Source of the DNA: Neocallimastix lanati (nom. inval.)
Taxonomy: Eukaryota > Neocallimastigomycota > Neocallimastigomycetes > Neocallimastigales > Neocallimastigaceae
Length of the DNA: 55,000 bases
Assembly: GCA_016946835.1 (NCBI GenBank)
Contig: JACVTC010000195.1
Coordinates: 1 to 55,000, forward strand
Direction: 5' to 3'
A program made the translations under genes and the position numbers. Under the pieces are notes generated by a model. That model was given only the letters and a program-made list of their open reading frames with translations. It was not told the origin of the DNA and did no database searches. This document shows, one piece after another, positions 46,248 through 55,000 of the stretch; the stretch's first letter is position 1, and the number at the start of each line of letters is the position of its first letter.

Positions 46248-46254
46248 TTTAAAT
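46248..46254 (+). promoter_or_regulatory. Relic -1 frameshift heptamer TTTAAAT, element F
   Basis: Lies in the Gag frame (CCT TTA AAT CAA TAG) but behind a premature stop. The -1 frame after it opens with GSRSTP, as in A. Confidence 0.65.
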
Positions 46255-48182
46255 CAATAGTCGGGAGTAGAAGCACTCCCAGAACAAAAAAACTAGCTTC
46301 AATTCAATTTCACCCTAATAAAGAGATTTCCTTCCCAGATGTTCTAACAGTAAATAAAATTGGTAGTAAGGAAGAAACGAACTCAGAAAACAATAATAGA
46401 AGTTGTAATACTAATAGTCTTTATGAAATAAACCATGACCCAGATGAGGAAGAAAATCTCAATGAAGCCAATTTTACTGTGGCGGCTGCAAAAAGAAAAA
46501 TAGAAAAAGTAGATGATACTATAGAAAACTATGAAAATCGTGAATACAAAAGTTTGAAAAATAATCCTAGACCAATAGCAAACCCGCACTTCGAAAGAAG
46601 AGAGAAAGAGAATTGGAAATAAATCCCCCAAAACCAGCTGAAAAGCAACTACATACTTCCTTTATAGCCCAACCTAGAAATAGTAAAGAAAAGGCCAAGG
46701 CTAAAGAAGCTCGTGATAAAGAGAGAGGAAGTATAAGCATTGAACCAAAAATCAAATCTAATGCAAAATCTACAAATAAAGAAGAAACAACCCCAATAAT
46801 AAATATAGATGACGACCTAGAGGACTTAGAAAACCTCAAAGAAATAGAAACAATTGAAAAGTTAATGGAAGAAGGAAATACGGAAAAGAAAATCTCCACC
46901 CCTAAAGTTAAACGGAAAATTCAAATGTTAGAGGATCAAGAAGAATATGATGTCTTAAAAGATTTAAATAATATAAGATGCAACATCACATTCGGACAAT
47001 TAATAAATTCTTCACCCCAAATTAGATCTCAAGTTTCTCAGGGGCTAAAGTTAGTTAAGAAAGATAAAATAGCGGGAGCAGTAAAAATATTACTGCCATG
47101 ACAGTCATGGTCAATAACGTAGACCACTCTTACAAAAGCAATAGAAAGGAAATCCAAGAGGATGATATTGCCATGGTTGACTGCACAGTTGAAGGCATTA
47201 AAGGTAAACTTTTAATCGACTCTTGTAGTAATCTAAATATAATAACTCGAAAATATTTAGACAAAATTCCAAGAAACTTTGAACCAATTGGTATAAGCTG
47301 TGGTCTCATCCGTCTTTCTACTAACAATGATGAGTACTCAGAGAGTGTCATAATTAGAGTACCTATTCGAATTAACAATATTACTATGACTGTAAATTGT
47401 CGAATTGTAGAAAAAGAAGATCCATTCTATGATGTTTTAATAAATCTTAAAACACAAGCTGTTCATAGATTATTCATACATCCTGTATTAAAGAGTCTTT
47501 GTAGATTCTCAACTAAAGGACTCATTGAAAAGATTGAATAGTTAAATAATGATTTTGAAGACGAACCAAAACTTTTATGTTCAGTAACAAAAATTGACGA
47601 TAAAGAAGAAGTTAATATTAAAGCAAAGTTAAAAACCATTGAAGATTGAAGGATTACCTCCCTTAGATTATATACATAATGATATTTTTAAAAATACTCT
47701 GAATAAAGACTTTCAAGACAAAATTCTTAAATTATTGGAGGATAACATAGAAATTGTTGCGACTTCCTCAGAAGAATTAACACCATCAGATTTGACTCCC
47801 CATAAAATTGAATTAAAAGAAGGAACTAAACCGGTTAAGCAGAAGAGTTATAAGTTAACAAAATTTAAATCTGATATTCTGAAAGAATTACTGATTGACC
47901 TAATTGAGAGGAAATTAATTGAACCCTCTCATTCAACTTGGAGTTCTCCAGTAGTATTGGTTCCAAAACCAAATGGAAAATGGAGATTATGTGTAGATTA
48001 CAGAAAAGTTAACGAAGCCACTGAAAAAGACTCTTACGCATTACCTTATATCGATGAAATATTTGATAGTCTACAAGGCGCAAAAATTTTTACTACCATG
48101 CATCTTTACTCTGGTTACCATCAGATATACAATGATAACAATTCACATGACGCTTTTGAGAACGCCATTGAATTAGATTAAA
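46255..48182 (+). pseudogene. Element F pol remnant (linker-protease-partial RT)
   Basis: Homologous to the A pol N-terminal half in several frames. There is a frame change near 47090, a TAG at 47539-47541 and another shift near 47640. The protease keeps LLIDSCSN (Asp-Ser-Cys at 47218-47226). RT is recognisable to the first catalytic motif, where LDLYSGYHQ has become MHLYSGYHQ, losing the catalytic Asp. Homology ends there and the frame stops at 48181. RNase H and integrase are absent. Confidence 0.85.
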
Positions 48183-48756
48183 AACTTAATTTTATAATAT
48201 ATAGTTAATATATTAAATAATATAAATTTTTAAATAGTTTTATTTTATTATTTATAGTATAGGAAATATCAATAATTAAAATATGTAATTTTTATATAAA
48301 ATTTATTTTTTAAAAAAAAAAAAAGAAAAAATAAAAGTATAAAAGGGGATAAGATTTCCATGAAATTTAATCTTCATACTTTTATTTTGAACGTTAATAT
48401 TTGAATAATTATACAATATAAAATCCTTTTAATAAAATAAATTATAATAAAACTGATCACTTTATTATTAATAAATAAATTAATATTATTAAAAGTAAAA
48501 ATAAAAAACATAAACAGTTTTTTAGATTGGTGTATAGTTTGCAAGATATTATTTACGTGAGATAAAACTCTGTAAAATCTTTATAAGCAAACTTTGGTGT
48601 TTTTTAATATTTTTTCAAACAAAAAAATTAATCGCTTCCAAAGACTCTTGTAAAGTAATTCAATTTTCCTCAAAGAAATTGAAGAAAAACGAATTTTATT
48701 TTTCAAAATAAAAGTATATATACATATGCATAATAAAATTAGCTAAATAATCAACG
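48183..48756. other. AT-rich gap, possible LTR or leader with TATA box
   Basis: No coding frame. GTATAAAAGGGG at about 48336 looks like a TATA box and TCTGTAAAATC lies further on. The stretch may be an LTR and leader of the element whose coding begins at 48751, but no partner LTR is seen. Confidence 0.35.
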
Positions 48757-49423
48757 TTGTACTATTCTACCGAGGAACTCAACAAATTACAGGAGGAATT
48801 TAAGGATAATACATATCAAATCTACCACCTAAGAAGAAATTCCTACCCTACGATTATCACTAAAGACTCAATAAATCCTAATAAACTTACTTTCACATTA
48901 AACATGGCCAAGGACATTATTACAAAACCAATGAAAAAGGTAACTTCTAATAAGAAGAACCAAAAAGAAGCTTCAGGAATTAAAGGAGATAAGTCTTCTA
49001 TAAAAGACACTCCTGCTACCCATCCAAAAGAAGGTAAGACCGAAATGGTCTTGGAAGATGCCACAGGCACTAGTGGTACTGAGCCAGAGCTCATTAATTC
49101 CGCCGCTCAGCTTAGCCTGACGTCAGGTGAAAACGCGGTTAACCAAGATGCTGAAAAACCTGGAAATAATAACGTTATACTCTTACCATATGAAGAAGAT
49201 AGTAAGATGGCTGAACCAGATTCACCTATAGACAATGAAATGGAAGAAGTAGAAAAATACTTCGACTCACTACCGACAGAAAATCCTTCACTTGAATCGT
49301 CCATCAAGAATTCTTACGGAGGTTCAGGGCCGATAGCGTCATATAATAATGACAACCCAGGAGCTACGGTTTTACTCGCAAACAACGCGATGTTCCAAGA
49401 AATGCAGAAACATAAGTATCCTT
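48757..49423 (+). CDS. Unrecognised frame fragment of more balanced base composition
   Basis: Open from just after TAA at 48748-48750. The first ATG in frame is 48904 (MAKDIITKP). The protein is hydrophilic, rich in Lys, Glu, Ser, Pro and Thr, with no motif I recognise. The DNA has visibly more C and G and varied codons than neighbouring elements. The frame runs on to 49623, but the last ~200 bases are antisense to the H Gag, so the real segment likely stops at a junction near 49420. It could be the N-terminal part of another retroelement gag or a captured gene. Confidence 0.4.
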
Positions 49424-49605
49424 ACGATGTTATCTTCAACAGCTGTAATTATATAACTGAATTTATTCTCATCGGTAGTAATACCTTCCCTCTTAAACCA
49501 ATCATTAATTTTAAACTTCCAGATTTCTGCATCTCTACGAGATCCACCAATTCTTGGAAGAGTCCCAGTATCTACCCGATTGCAGTTAAAATTATTATTC
49601 CTCAT
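49424..49605 (-). pseudogene. Element H Gag N-terminus, truncated
   Basis: From ATG at 49605 (MRNNNFNCNR) through TLPRIGGSRRDAEIWKFKIN, which aligns with B Gag LPILGKDKVSFEEWHF, to TAVEDNIVR. Sequence then changes abruptly to that of the head-on plus-strand frame. About 60 capsid residues remain. Confidence 0.65.
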
Positions 49606-50003
49606 TATAAGCAATTAATTTAAAAAAAAATAATAGTACTTATCTATTAAATTTTTGTACTTTTTTTTTTTTTTTTTTAAATATTTATATATACAATTAT
49701 AAAGTTTATATATATATTATTATTTAATATAATTATAAAATATTCCGAATTCTTATTTATTTTAAAACAATTTATTTAAATTATACTAAAATGAATGAAA
49801 TAACAAATAGTGTATAACTTTCTCTTCACCAAAGATAAAATAATTATAAATAGCCAATAAAAAAAATTAAAAATTTATATCCTAAACAGTGTATTTTAAT
49901 TAATCCTAACTGAAGAGAATTTATGTAAATATTTACGGATTTATAATTAATCAACAAAATTACTAAACAACACTACTTATAAATTATTTTTTACACAGCA
50001 CAT

Positions 50004-50020
50004 CCCCGATATCTCCACCA
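50004..50020 (-). promoter_or_regulatory. Element H primer-binding site
   Basis: Minus strand TGGTGGAGATATCGGGG, five nt inside the LTR edge at 50026. Same primer as A, F and G. Confidence 0.8.
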
Positions 50021-50025
50021 ATTTT

Positions 50026-51407
50026 TGATATGCGGGACTTTTATGTGCTACTAATTTTTAATAGTATCGTTATATTTAATTAACCTTTATTAATATATTT
50101 TAATTTATAAAACCCAATTAACCAAGGGTCTTCTCTAAACTACAATTAAAGAAGAGTAGTTATTAGGAATCTTTATAATAATTTAATTATTAATAATAAT
50201 AAATATACATTTAAAATATATTATATCGGAGTATAGTATAATATATAATAAATATATATTAAAATAATAAATATAATAAATATAACTATATAATTCTTAA
50301 AATGAAAATAAGAATAATAAAGTTAAATATATAAGAATATAATTATATAATAAATATGAATATAATAAATAATAACAACTATATATATTTAATTATAATT
50401 AAAATAACTAAAACTATTTCATTATATTATATATTATAATATATAGAAGTATTATGTATTTTTAATATAAATTTTAAAATAAATATGAATAGTTAAGTTA
50501 TATATATAATAATATTCTTATTATATATATTTAGAAGAAATTAACTATTTAATTTAATATATTTAATATATTTCATATTATAATGAATAATATATATAAA
50601 TATTGAATAATATGAATAAGAAATTATTTCAAATATTATTATTGACAAAAGAGATATAAATTTAATATTTAATAATTATTATTAAATATACAAATATGTT
50701 GCTACACATATTTGTTTTATATCAAATGTATCATTGAAATTAATTATTAATATAAACCTTATTTATTAATATTCTCAGAATTATTAGGCCTAAGATAACC
50801 CTTTAAATATTAAACAAGAATTTATATTAATTATTAATTATTTAAATATATATATTATTTATAATTAAATAAATAATATTTTTAATTATTGAAATGTAAA
50901 TAAATGAAATTGAGATTTCAATTCAGTTATAATTTCAACATAAATAACATTATTTATAAGAAAATAATTAAATTCATTCAATAGAAATAAATTTATTTTA
51001 TAACCTTATATGTTATTAATTATTTATTATAAAAACTTATAATACTAATTCTTAAGGTAATTAGTAAACCTCTACTAAACTTATCTAATTTTTCAGGCTA
51101 ATTAGTAACCTTTAAACATTCTTTTTATTATTATCTAATTTTACTGGACAATTAGTAACATTTCGTTAAATAAATATTTTTTATTCCTATTTATATTTGT
51201 TATCTAAATTAAAGTAATCTTTATAAACAATAATTTTTACTAAAGTATTTAACATTTCTAAACAATTACATTTACAAGTTATTTTTATAATTTTATTAAT
51301 ATAAATTTTTTTACTATTTAACTATTTAATAATTTTATACTTATAATCTATATAACTTTAATATATTTATTTTAATTTATTATTATTTAAAGTTTCATTC
51401 TATATCA
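50026..51407 (-). repeat. Element H 5' LTR, containing a D-type LTR fragment
   Basis: In minus sense TGATATAGAATG...CCCGCATATCA. 50946-51407 repeats H' (40040-40502). The excess length includes a D-type LTR fragment at 50731-50940. Confidence 0.6.
50731..50940 (-). repeat. D-type LTR fragment
   Basis: Matches the terminal ~200 bp of the D LTR (compare 17430-17638), ending TTTCAACA, with scattered substitutions. The remainder of that LTR is missing, and the H LTR homology resumes immediately at 50941. Confidence 0.8.
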
Positions 51408-51412
51408 TTTTT

Positions 51413-52916
51413 TGATAAGGTACCACTATAAAAATAAGATTTAGGTAGGAAATTTAGGTTAGAAATATTGTATAAATATTATTGGTTATAATAATTAAAA
51501 TAATTTATATATAGTTATTCAAATAATTATTTTTAAAAAGTATGGTTAATTCTTTTATCATAATTAAAATAGATAAATTATATTATTAATGATTCTATTA
51601 TTATGATAATAAATTAATTCATCATTATTATTAATAAGTTTTATTTTATATTTTAAATATTATTTTGAGAATTATATAGTTTTAGGAATTATATTATAAA
51701 TATTGATAATTATATTTTATTTAGGAAATATATTTTAAATATTAATAGTTAAATATATTTAATAATGAAATTGTAGTTTTAAATAAAGTTATTAGGAAAT
51801 TAATAGTTGAAGAAATATGTTTAATAAAAATATAATATTAAATAATTATTTTAACAATTATATAAAATTAAGAGAATATAATAATAAATATTTATGTATG
51901 TAAAAATAAAATTATAAAAATAAATAAAGAATAAAAAATTATTATAAAACATTATTATTATAAATTATTTTCTTATATTTATTAGAATATATTATCCTGT
52001 CATAATTCCCTAGAGAAACGACCAAATAAATAAATAACTAGATATGGAATATTGTAAATGTTCTGTATCATTTTTGGTAAAGAACGAACATATAATGGAT
52101 TATTAATTAGAATTTCAACTTACTTTAGAATCCATTATATTGTTCTTTACTTAATATTACTTTACTATATTATCTATACTAAAATATTTTCTAAATATAT
52201 ATTTTTTTTTATATTTTTATTAAAAGTTTCTAAAATATTATCAATAATTCTATATTTTTATTATTAATATCAATATCTATAATTTAACCTTAAATTTTAT
52301 TATTTTATTAAAGTGTTTATTATCAAAATTAAAATTTTATTTTTATTTTCAAATATATTATTATATTATTATTATATTGTATCAATATTAAACTTGTATT
52401 CTTTTTAGTATTTTTATTTTATTTTTAAATTGATTATTTAATATTTTTATTCCCCACAAATAAACTCAAATCTTAATTGATTAATAATAAATATTAAATA
52501 TATTATAGTTTTTAAATTTATTTTATATAAAATATAAGAATATTATATTAACATTCTTGATTAAAATAATTTTATTTTTCTTTAAAATCTTTTTAAATTT
52601 TGTTTGTTACTTTTCGTATATATTAAATAATTTAGTTTTAGTATATGAAAATAATATAAAATTATATAAACAAAATTTATTAAAATAAAAATACTTATGA
52701 ATTAGTTAATTTAAATTAATATAAAATTTGAAGTAATTAGTAATAGTAAATTTTTTTTTTAAATATAATAATAAAATGTAGAAAGGCTTTACATATTTAT
52801 TTTTTTTCAAAAAGTATAAATAAGTGAAGTTTTTCAATAATTAAAATGTAAACAAAAAAAAAATAAAAAAAAATAAATAATTAAATAAAAATTCTAATAA
52901 AACCCGAACCATAACA
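51413..52916 (+). repeat. Element G 5' LTR
   Basis: Starts TGATAAGGTACC after TTTTT and ends CCCGAACCATAACA. The final ~790 bp match the K3 end (41729-42523). A TATAAATAAG-type sequence near 52816 could be the promoter. Confidence 0.6.
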
Positions 52917-52923
52917 TAAATTA

Positions 52924-52940
52924 TGGTGGAGATATCGGGG
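52924..52940 (+). promoter_or_regulatory. Element G primer-binding site
   Basis: TGGTGGAGATATCGGGG seven nt after the LTR end. Confidence 0.8.
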
Positions 52941-53003
52941 AATATTAGAAAAATAAAATTTAATATTATTTATTAATTAAATTATTTAACAAAGTCTTGG
53001 ATA

Positions 53004-53155
53004 TAGATTTCCGGGCTAAGTTTAACCTACATAGTAATTGGGCTAGTAGGCTCTGGACTGCTGTATTTTATATTGAATACAGTAGCCGTGGTACTCGCGT
53101 GGCATGACGCCGTGAAGAGGCAAGCTGCACGTCAGACAGGGTATACTATCAGATT
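53004..53155 (+). ncRNA. Structured leader RNA of element G (conserved with A)
   Basis: 152 nt aligned end to end with A 6375-6527, differing by one length change. The hairpin CTGTATT/AATACAG keeps the loop UUAUAUUG while two pairs differ from A in a compensating way; GCC/GGC replaces ACC/GGT. The block starts 64 nt after the primer site. Function is likely in packaging or translation of element RNA (inferred). Confidence 0.75.
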
Positions 53156-53444
53156 ATCCAAAAGTTTTGTTAAATAATAATAATTAATAATTTAATATTA
53201 ATAATAATAATAATAAAAATTATAATAAAAAAAAAAATATTTAAAAAAAAAAAAAAATAAAATAAAAAAAAATTTGGGAAAACTTTAATTTTTGTAGTAA
53301 CTTTATTTAATCATAGATTATAAAAAAAAATAATAATAATAAAAAATAATAAAAAGTTAACAAATTTAAGAAGTTATAATTCGAGTAAGACAGTGTTAGC
53401 TTGCAGGATATTAATTTCATAAACTCTTATTTACAATTTTGCAA

Positions 53445-53621
53445 GGTTTTGTAGATTGTAAACGCGAGTATCTCAAGGAACAAATCCTTGACAATTAGGC
53501 AAATACGCCCTAGAACTGTAAAACCTTCACGCTGAAGGCAACTACACACTTCAACAGGTGATAGTTGGTTCACTCGCGCAGAAAATAAGAGGTGGGTCAG
53601 GTTCGATCCCTGATAAAACCC
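53445..53621 (+). ncRNA. Candidate tRNA-like structured RNA
   Basis: GGTTTTG (53445-53451) can pair with TAAAACC (53614-53620), directly preceded by a perfect T-arm, TCAGG-TTCGATC-CCTGA (53597-53613), the arrangement of a tRNA acceptor/T domain. GTTCGATCCC also fits a polymerase III B box. Inside, CGCGAGT (53463-53469) pairs with ACTCGCG (53572-53578), and hairpins TCAAGG/CCTTGA (53473-53491) and CCTTC/GAAGG (53524-53538) occur. There is no anticodon arm, so it is not an ordinary tRNA. It may be part of the G leader or an independent small RNA gene. Confidence 0.45.
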
Positions 53622-53842
53622 TGGTCATTCATGCGAAGTGACGTTAAAATATATAGTTTTTTTTTATTTTTATTTTAGGCTTTTATAAATTTGTTCTCCT
53701 ATTATTATTATTTTTGCAATAAAATTAAAAAAACATATATATATATATATACATTTTTCCTTTTATTAAAATAATAAATATTTCATTAATAATTTTTTTT
53801 TAAATAAATTAAATTTTTCTTTAGTGTAGAACAAACTATTTT

Positions 53843-53910
53843 TAGACAAAAAAAAAATAAAAAAAAATAAATAATTAAATAAAATTTCTAATAAAACCCG
53901 AACCATAACA
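53843..53910 (+). repeat. LTR 3'-end fragment (G/K type)
   Basis: Repeats the last ~65 bp of the G LTR, through AAAACCCGAACCATAACA. It is either the truncated 3' LTR of G or another relic. Confidence 0.75.
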
Positions 53911-53955
53911 AATTCTTAGATTCGTTACAATGTATCTATTACAAGGAGCAAGCTA

Positions 53956-54712
53956 CTAATGATTGACGACATTAGCAATGAATTGGCTATAGCTAAAATC
54001 TTGGTAATCCTCTAGCAATTCTGCATAGTGAGGATTGTCGTCGATCACGTCGGCGTTGACCCACTCTTGTTTATCGTTCTGGTACGCAACCAGATATTGG
54101 TACTGTCCTTGGTACTTCTGATATCCAAGGATATGTATTATTTTTTGGCTTCCTACAGGAGCTGGTACTAATGTCTTTGGTAGTTTATAGTACGGTTCCA
54201 ATTCACTCACATGAAACAATGGGTATATATTTGGGAATGGCGAGCGACTAATATCTAACCTGTAGTTCTTCTTTCCTTCGTCGACGCCAACTACCTTGAA
54301 TGGTCCGAATTTTTTCGTTGCTAGTTTATAAAAACGGCATCGTAGTTTTCTGGCTATCTTAGCCATACCTTGTCCAACAGTCTATACCTGCTGTAGTTAT
54401 CAGTACGAGTCTTATCCATGTTGTTCAGGTATCTCGTCTGAGCGATTTTCAATATGTGCTTTAGGTTTCCCAAGTTATAAGCAAAGCTATCGATCATTTT
54501 AGCTTCGCCTAAAGAATGCACTAAGTCGGCTGTTTTTGGAGAATTGTGTACTTGGTAGTTATACAAGTCAAGGAATGGAGATTGTTGGTAGAAGCGTGGA
54601 TTGAATTGTTATAGCAGAACTCTGCTAAGAACAAATAATCCATCCAGCTTTCATCATCATAGGTTCCCACAAAGCACCGTAAATAAGTTTCCACGTAGGC
54701 ATTAACATATCA
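53956..54712 (-). pseudogene. Chromovirus integrase C-terminus and chromodomain remnant
   Basis: Minus-strand remnant of D-type Pol. Integrase residues LAEFCYNNSIHAS, then a frame shift near 54590, then SPKTADLVHSL ... LLDKVWLR, a stop and shift near 54360, then KFGPFKVV, DISRSPFPNIYPLFHVSELE and a chromodomain-like end (YLVAYQNDKQEWVNADVI). At least two shifts make it nonfunctional. Base composition and codon use are much richer in G and C than in D, implying a different lineage. It is bounded by the LTR fragment on the left and a Copia relic on the right. Confidence 0.85.
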
Positions 54713-54763
54713 ACCAGCACAATGAAGAACATAACAAATAATAGACAAATTAATCATTTGTAG

Positions 54764-55000
54764 AATATTAAAAAATATAACGGTTTCAACAATAACAATT
54801 ATAAAATAAATAACAACCAAGATAATGCAAACGATAATAAAAATAACCAAACAAATATATATACAAATACGAAAAGAAAAATAAATAACAATGATAATAC
54901 TATTTCAAATAAAGGACCAAAAAGAGATATTATTGAACCAACAACTTATAAGTAAATTTTTAACCTTCCAGATAAAAAGGAATGGATTGATGCTGTAAAA
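54764..55000 (+). pseudogene. Ty1/Copia reverse transcriptase N-terminal remnant, runs off the edge
   Basis: Follows an in-frame TAG. An Asn-rich linker leads into KRDIIEPTTYK-stop-IFNLPDKKEWIDAVK, the typical opening of Copia-type RT (P.(S/T)Y.EA ... W..A). The TAA where Glu is expected shows it is broken. The rest lies beyond the window. Confidence 0.65.

Larger units (their letters stand above)
42527..48182 (+). mobile_element. Element F: degenerate Ty3/Gypsy element related to A
   Basis: A 5' LTR, the same primer site as A, a leader with tandem hairpins, gag, and a pol broken by a stop and frameshifts that ends within RT. No 3' half or 3' LTR follows. The Gag and protease/RT remnants are clearly closest to A. 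F is an old, dead copy, consistent with its outer position in the stack beyond tRNA copy 2. Confidence 0.82.
49424..51407 (-). mobile_element. Element H: truncated Ty3/Gypsy element
   Basis: 5' LTR (50026-51407), primer site, ~380-nt AT-rich leader and the first ~60 Gag codons, ending at a rearrangement junction. No 3' half was found. Confidence 0.65.
51413..53910 (+). mobile_element. Element G: LTR, primer site and leader only
   Basis: The 5' LTR is followed by primer site, the conserved leader RNA, a tRNA-like RNA region and a partial LTR end (53843-53910). No gag or pol is present, so it is either an internal deletion or a short non-autonomous element. Confidence 0.55.

Noticed and set aside
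52058-52267. 69-codon hydrophobic frame in the G LTR
   Set aside because: It lies in LTR sequence that is repeated elsewhere without an open frame; composition alone explains it.

Overview
The window is extremely A+T-rich (roughly 80% by eye) and consists almost wholly of LTR retrotransposons, their solo or broken LTRs, and two identical tRNA-Trp(CCA) genes. I see no ordinary cellular protein gene. All substantial reading frames belong to Ty3/Gypsy elements except a short Ty1/Copia relic at the right edge and one unrecognised frame at 48757-49423. Eukaryotic LTR elements, Asn-rich proteins, long A/T homopolymers and (TAT)n tracts suggest a very AT-rich eukaryote. An early-diverging fungus such as an anaerobic gut fungus (Neocallimastigomycota) is my best guess; another AT-rich fungus or a dictyostelid-like amoeba is not excluded. 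The host call is inference.

Layout: 1-450, 54-bp tandem repeats. 498-7508, element A (minus). 7514-14481, element B (minus), ending 13 bp upstream of tRNA-Trp copy 1 (14495-14566, plus). 14567-16765, AT-rich LTR relics, a perfect 20-bp hairpin and a microsatellite. 16766-16837, tRNA-Trp copy 2 (minus). 16850-38954, element C (plus), 12 bp upstream of copy 2. Its 5' LTR is split by element D (16903-31029, minus), whose pol is in turn split by element E (21459-28540, plus). 38961-42523, three end-to-end LTRs (K1, H', K3). 42527-48182, degenerate element F (plus). 48183-49423, an unassigned region with an unrecognised frame. 49424-51407, truncated element H (minus). 51413-53910, element G remnant (LTR, primer site, structured RNA leader, LTR end). 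53956-54712, a GC-richer chromovirus integrase remnant (minus). 54764-55000, a Copia RT remnant.

The elements read as a record of repeated targeting of tRNA-Trp genes. Removing the later insertions puts A and B at the same 5-bp target upstream of copy 1, and C and K1 at the equivalent target upstream of copy 2. Farther out, LTRs abut each other with only 3-5 T (or A) between them. The primer-binding site of B is complementary to the 3' end of the same tRNA-Trp. A, B, C and D each carry a -1 frameshift heptamer at the end of gag (F keeps a relic of one), while E encodes one gag-pol protein ending in a chromodomain.

Two further signals stand out. A ~153-nt leader RNA is shared by elements A and G with base-pair-compensating changes, and a ~177-nt tRNA-like RNA can be folded in the G region. 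The aspartic proteases of A, C and F have Cys in place of Gly in the D-S/T-G triplet.
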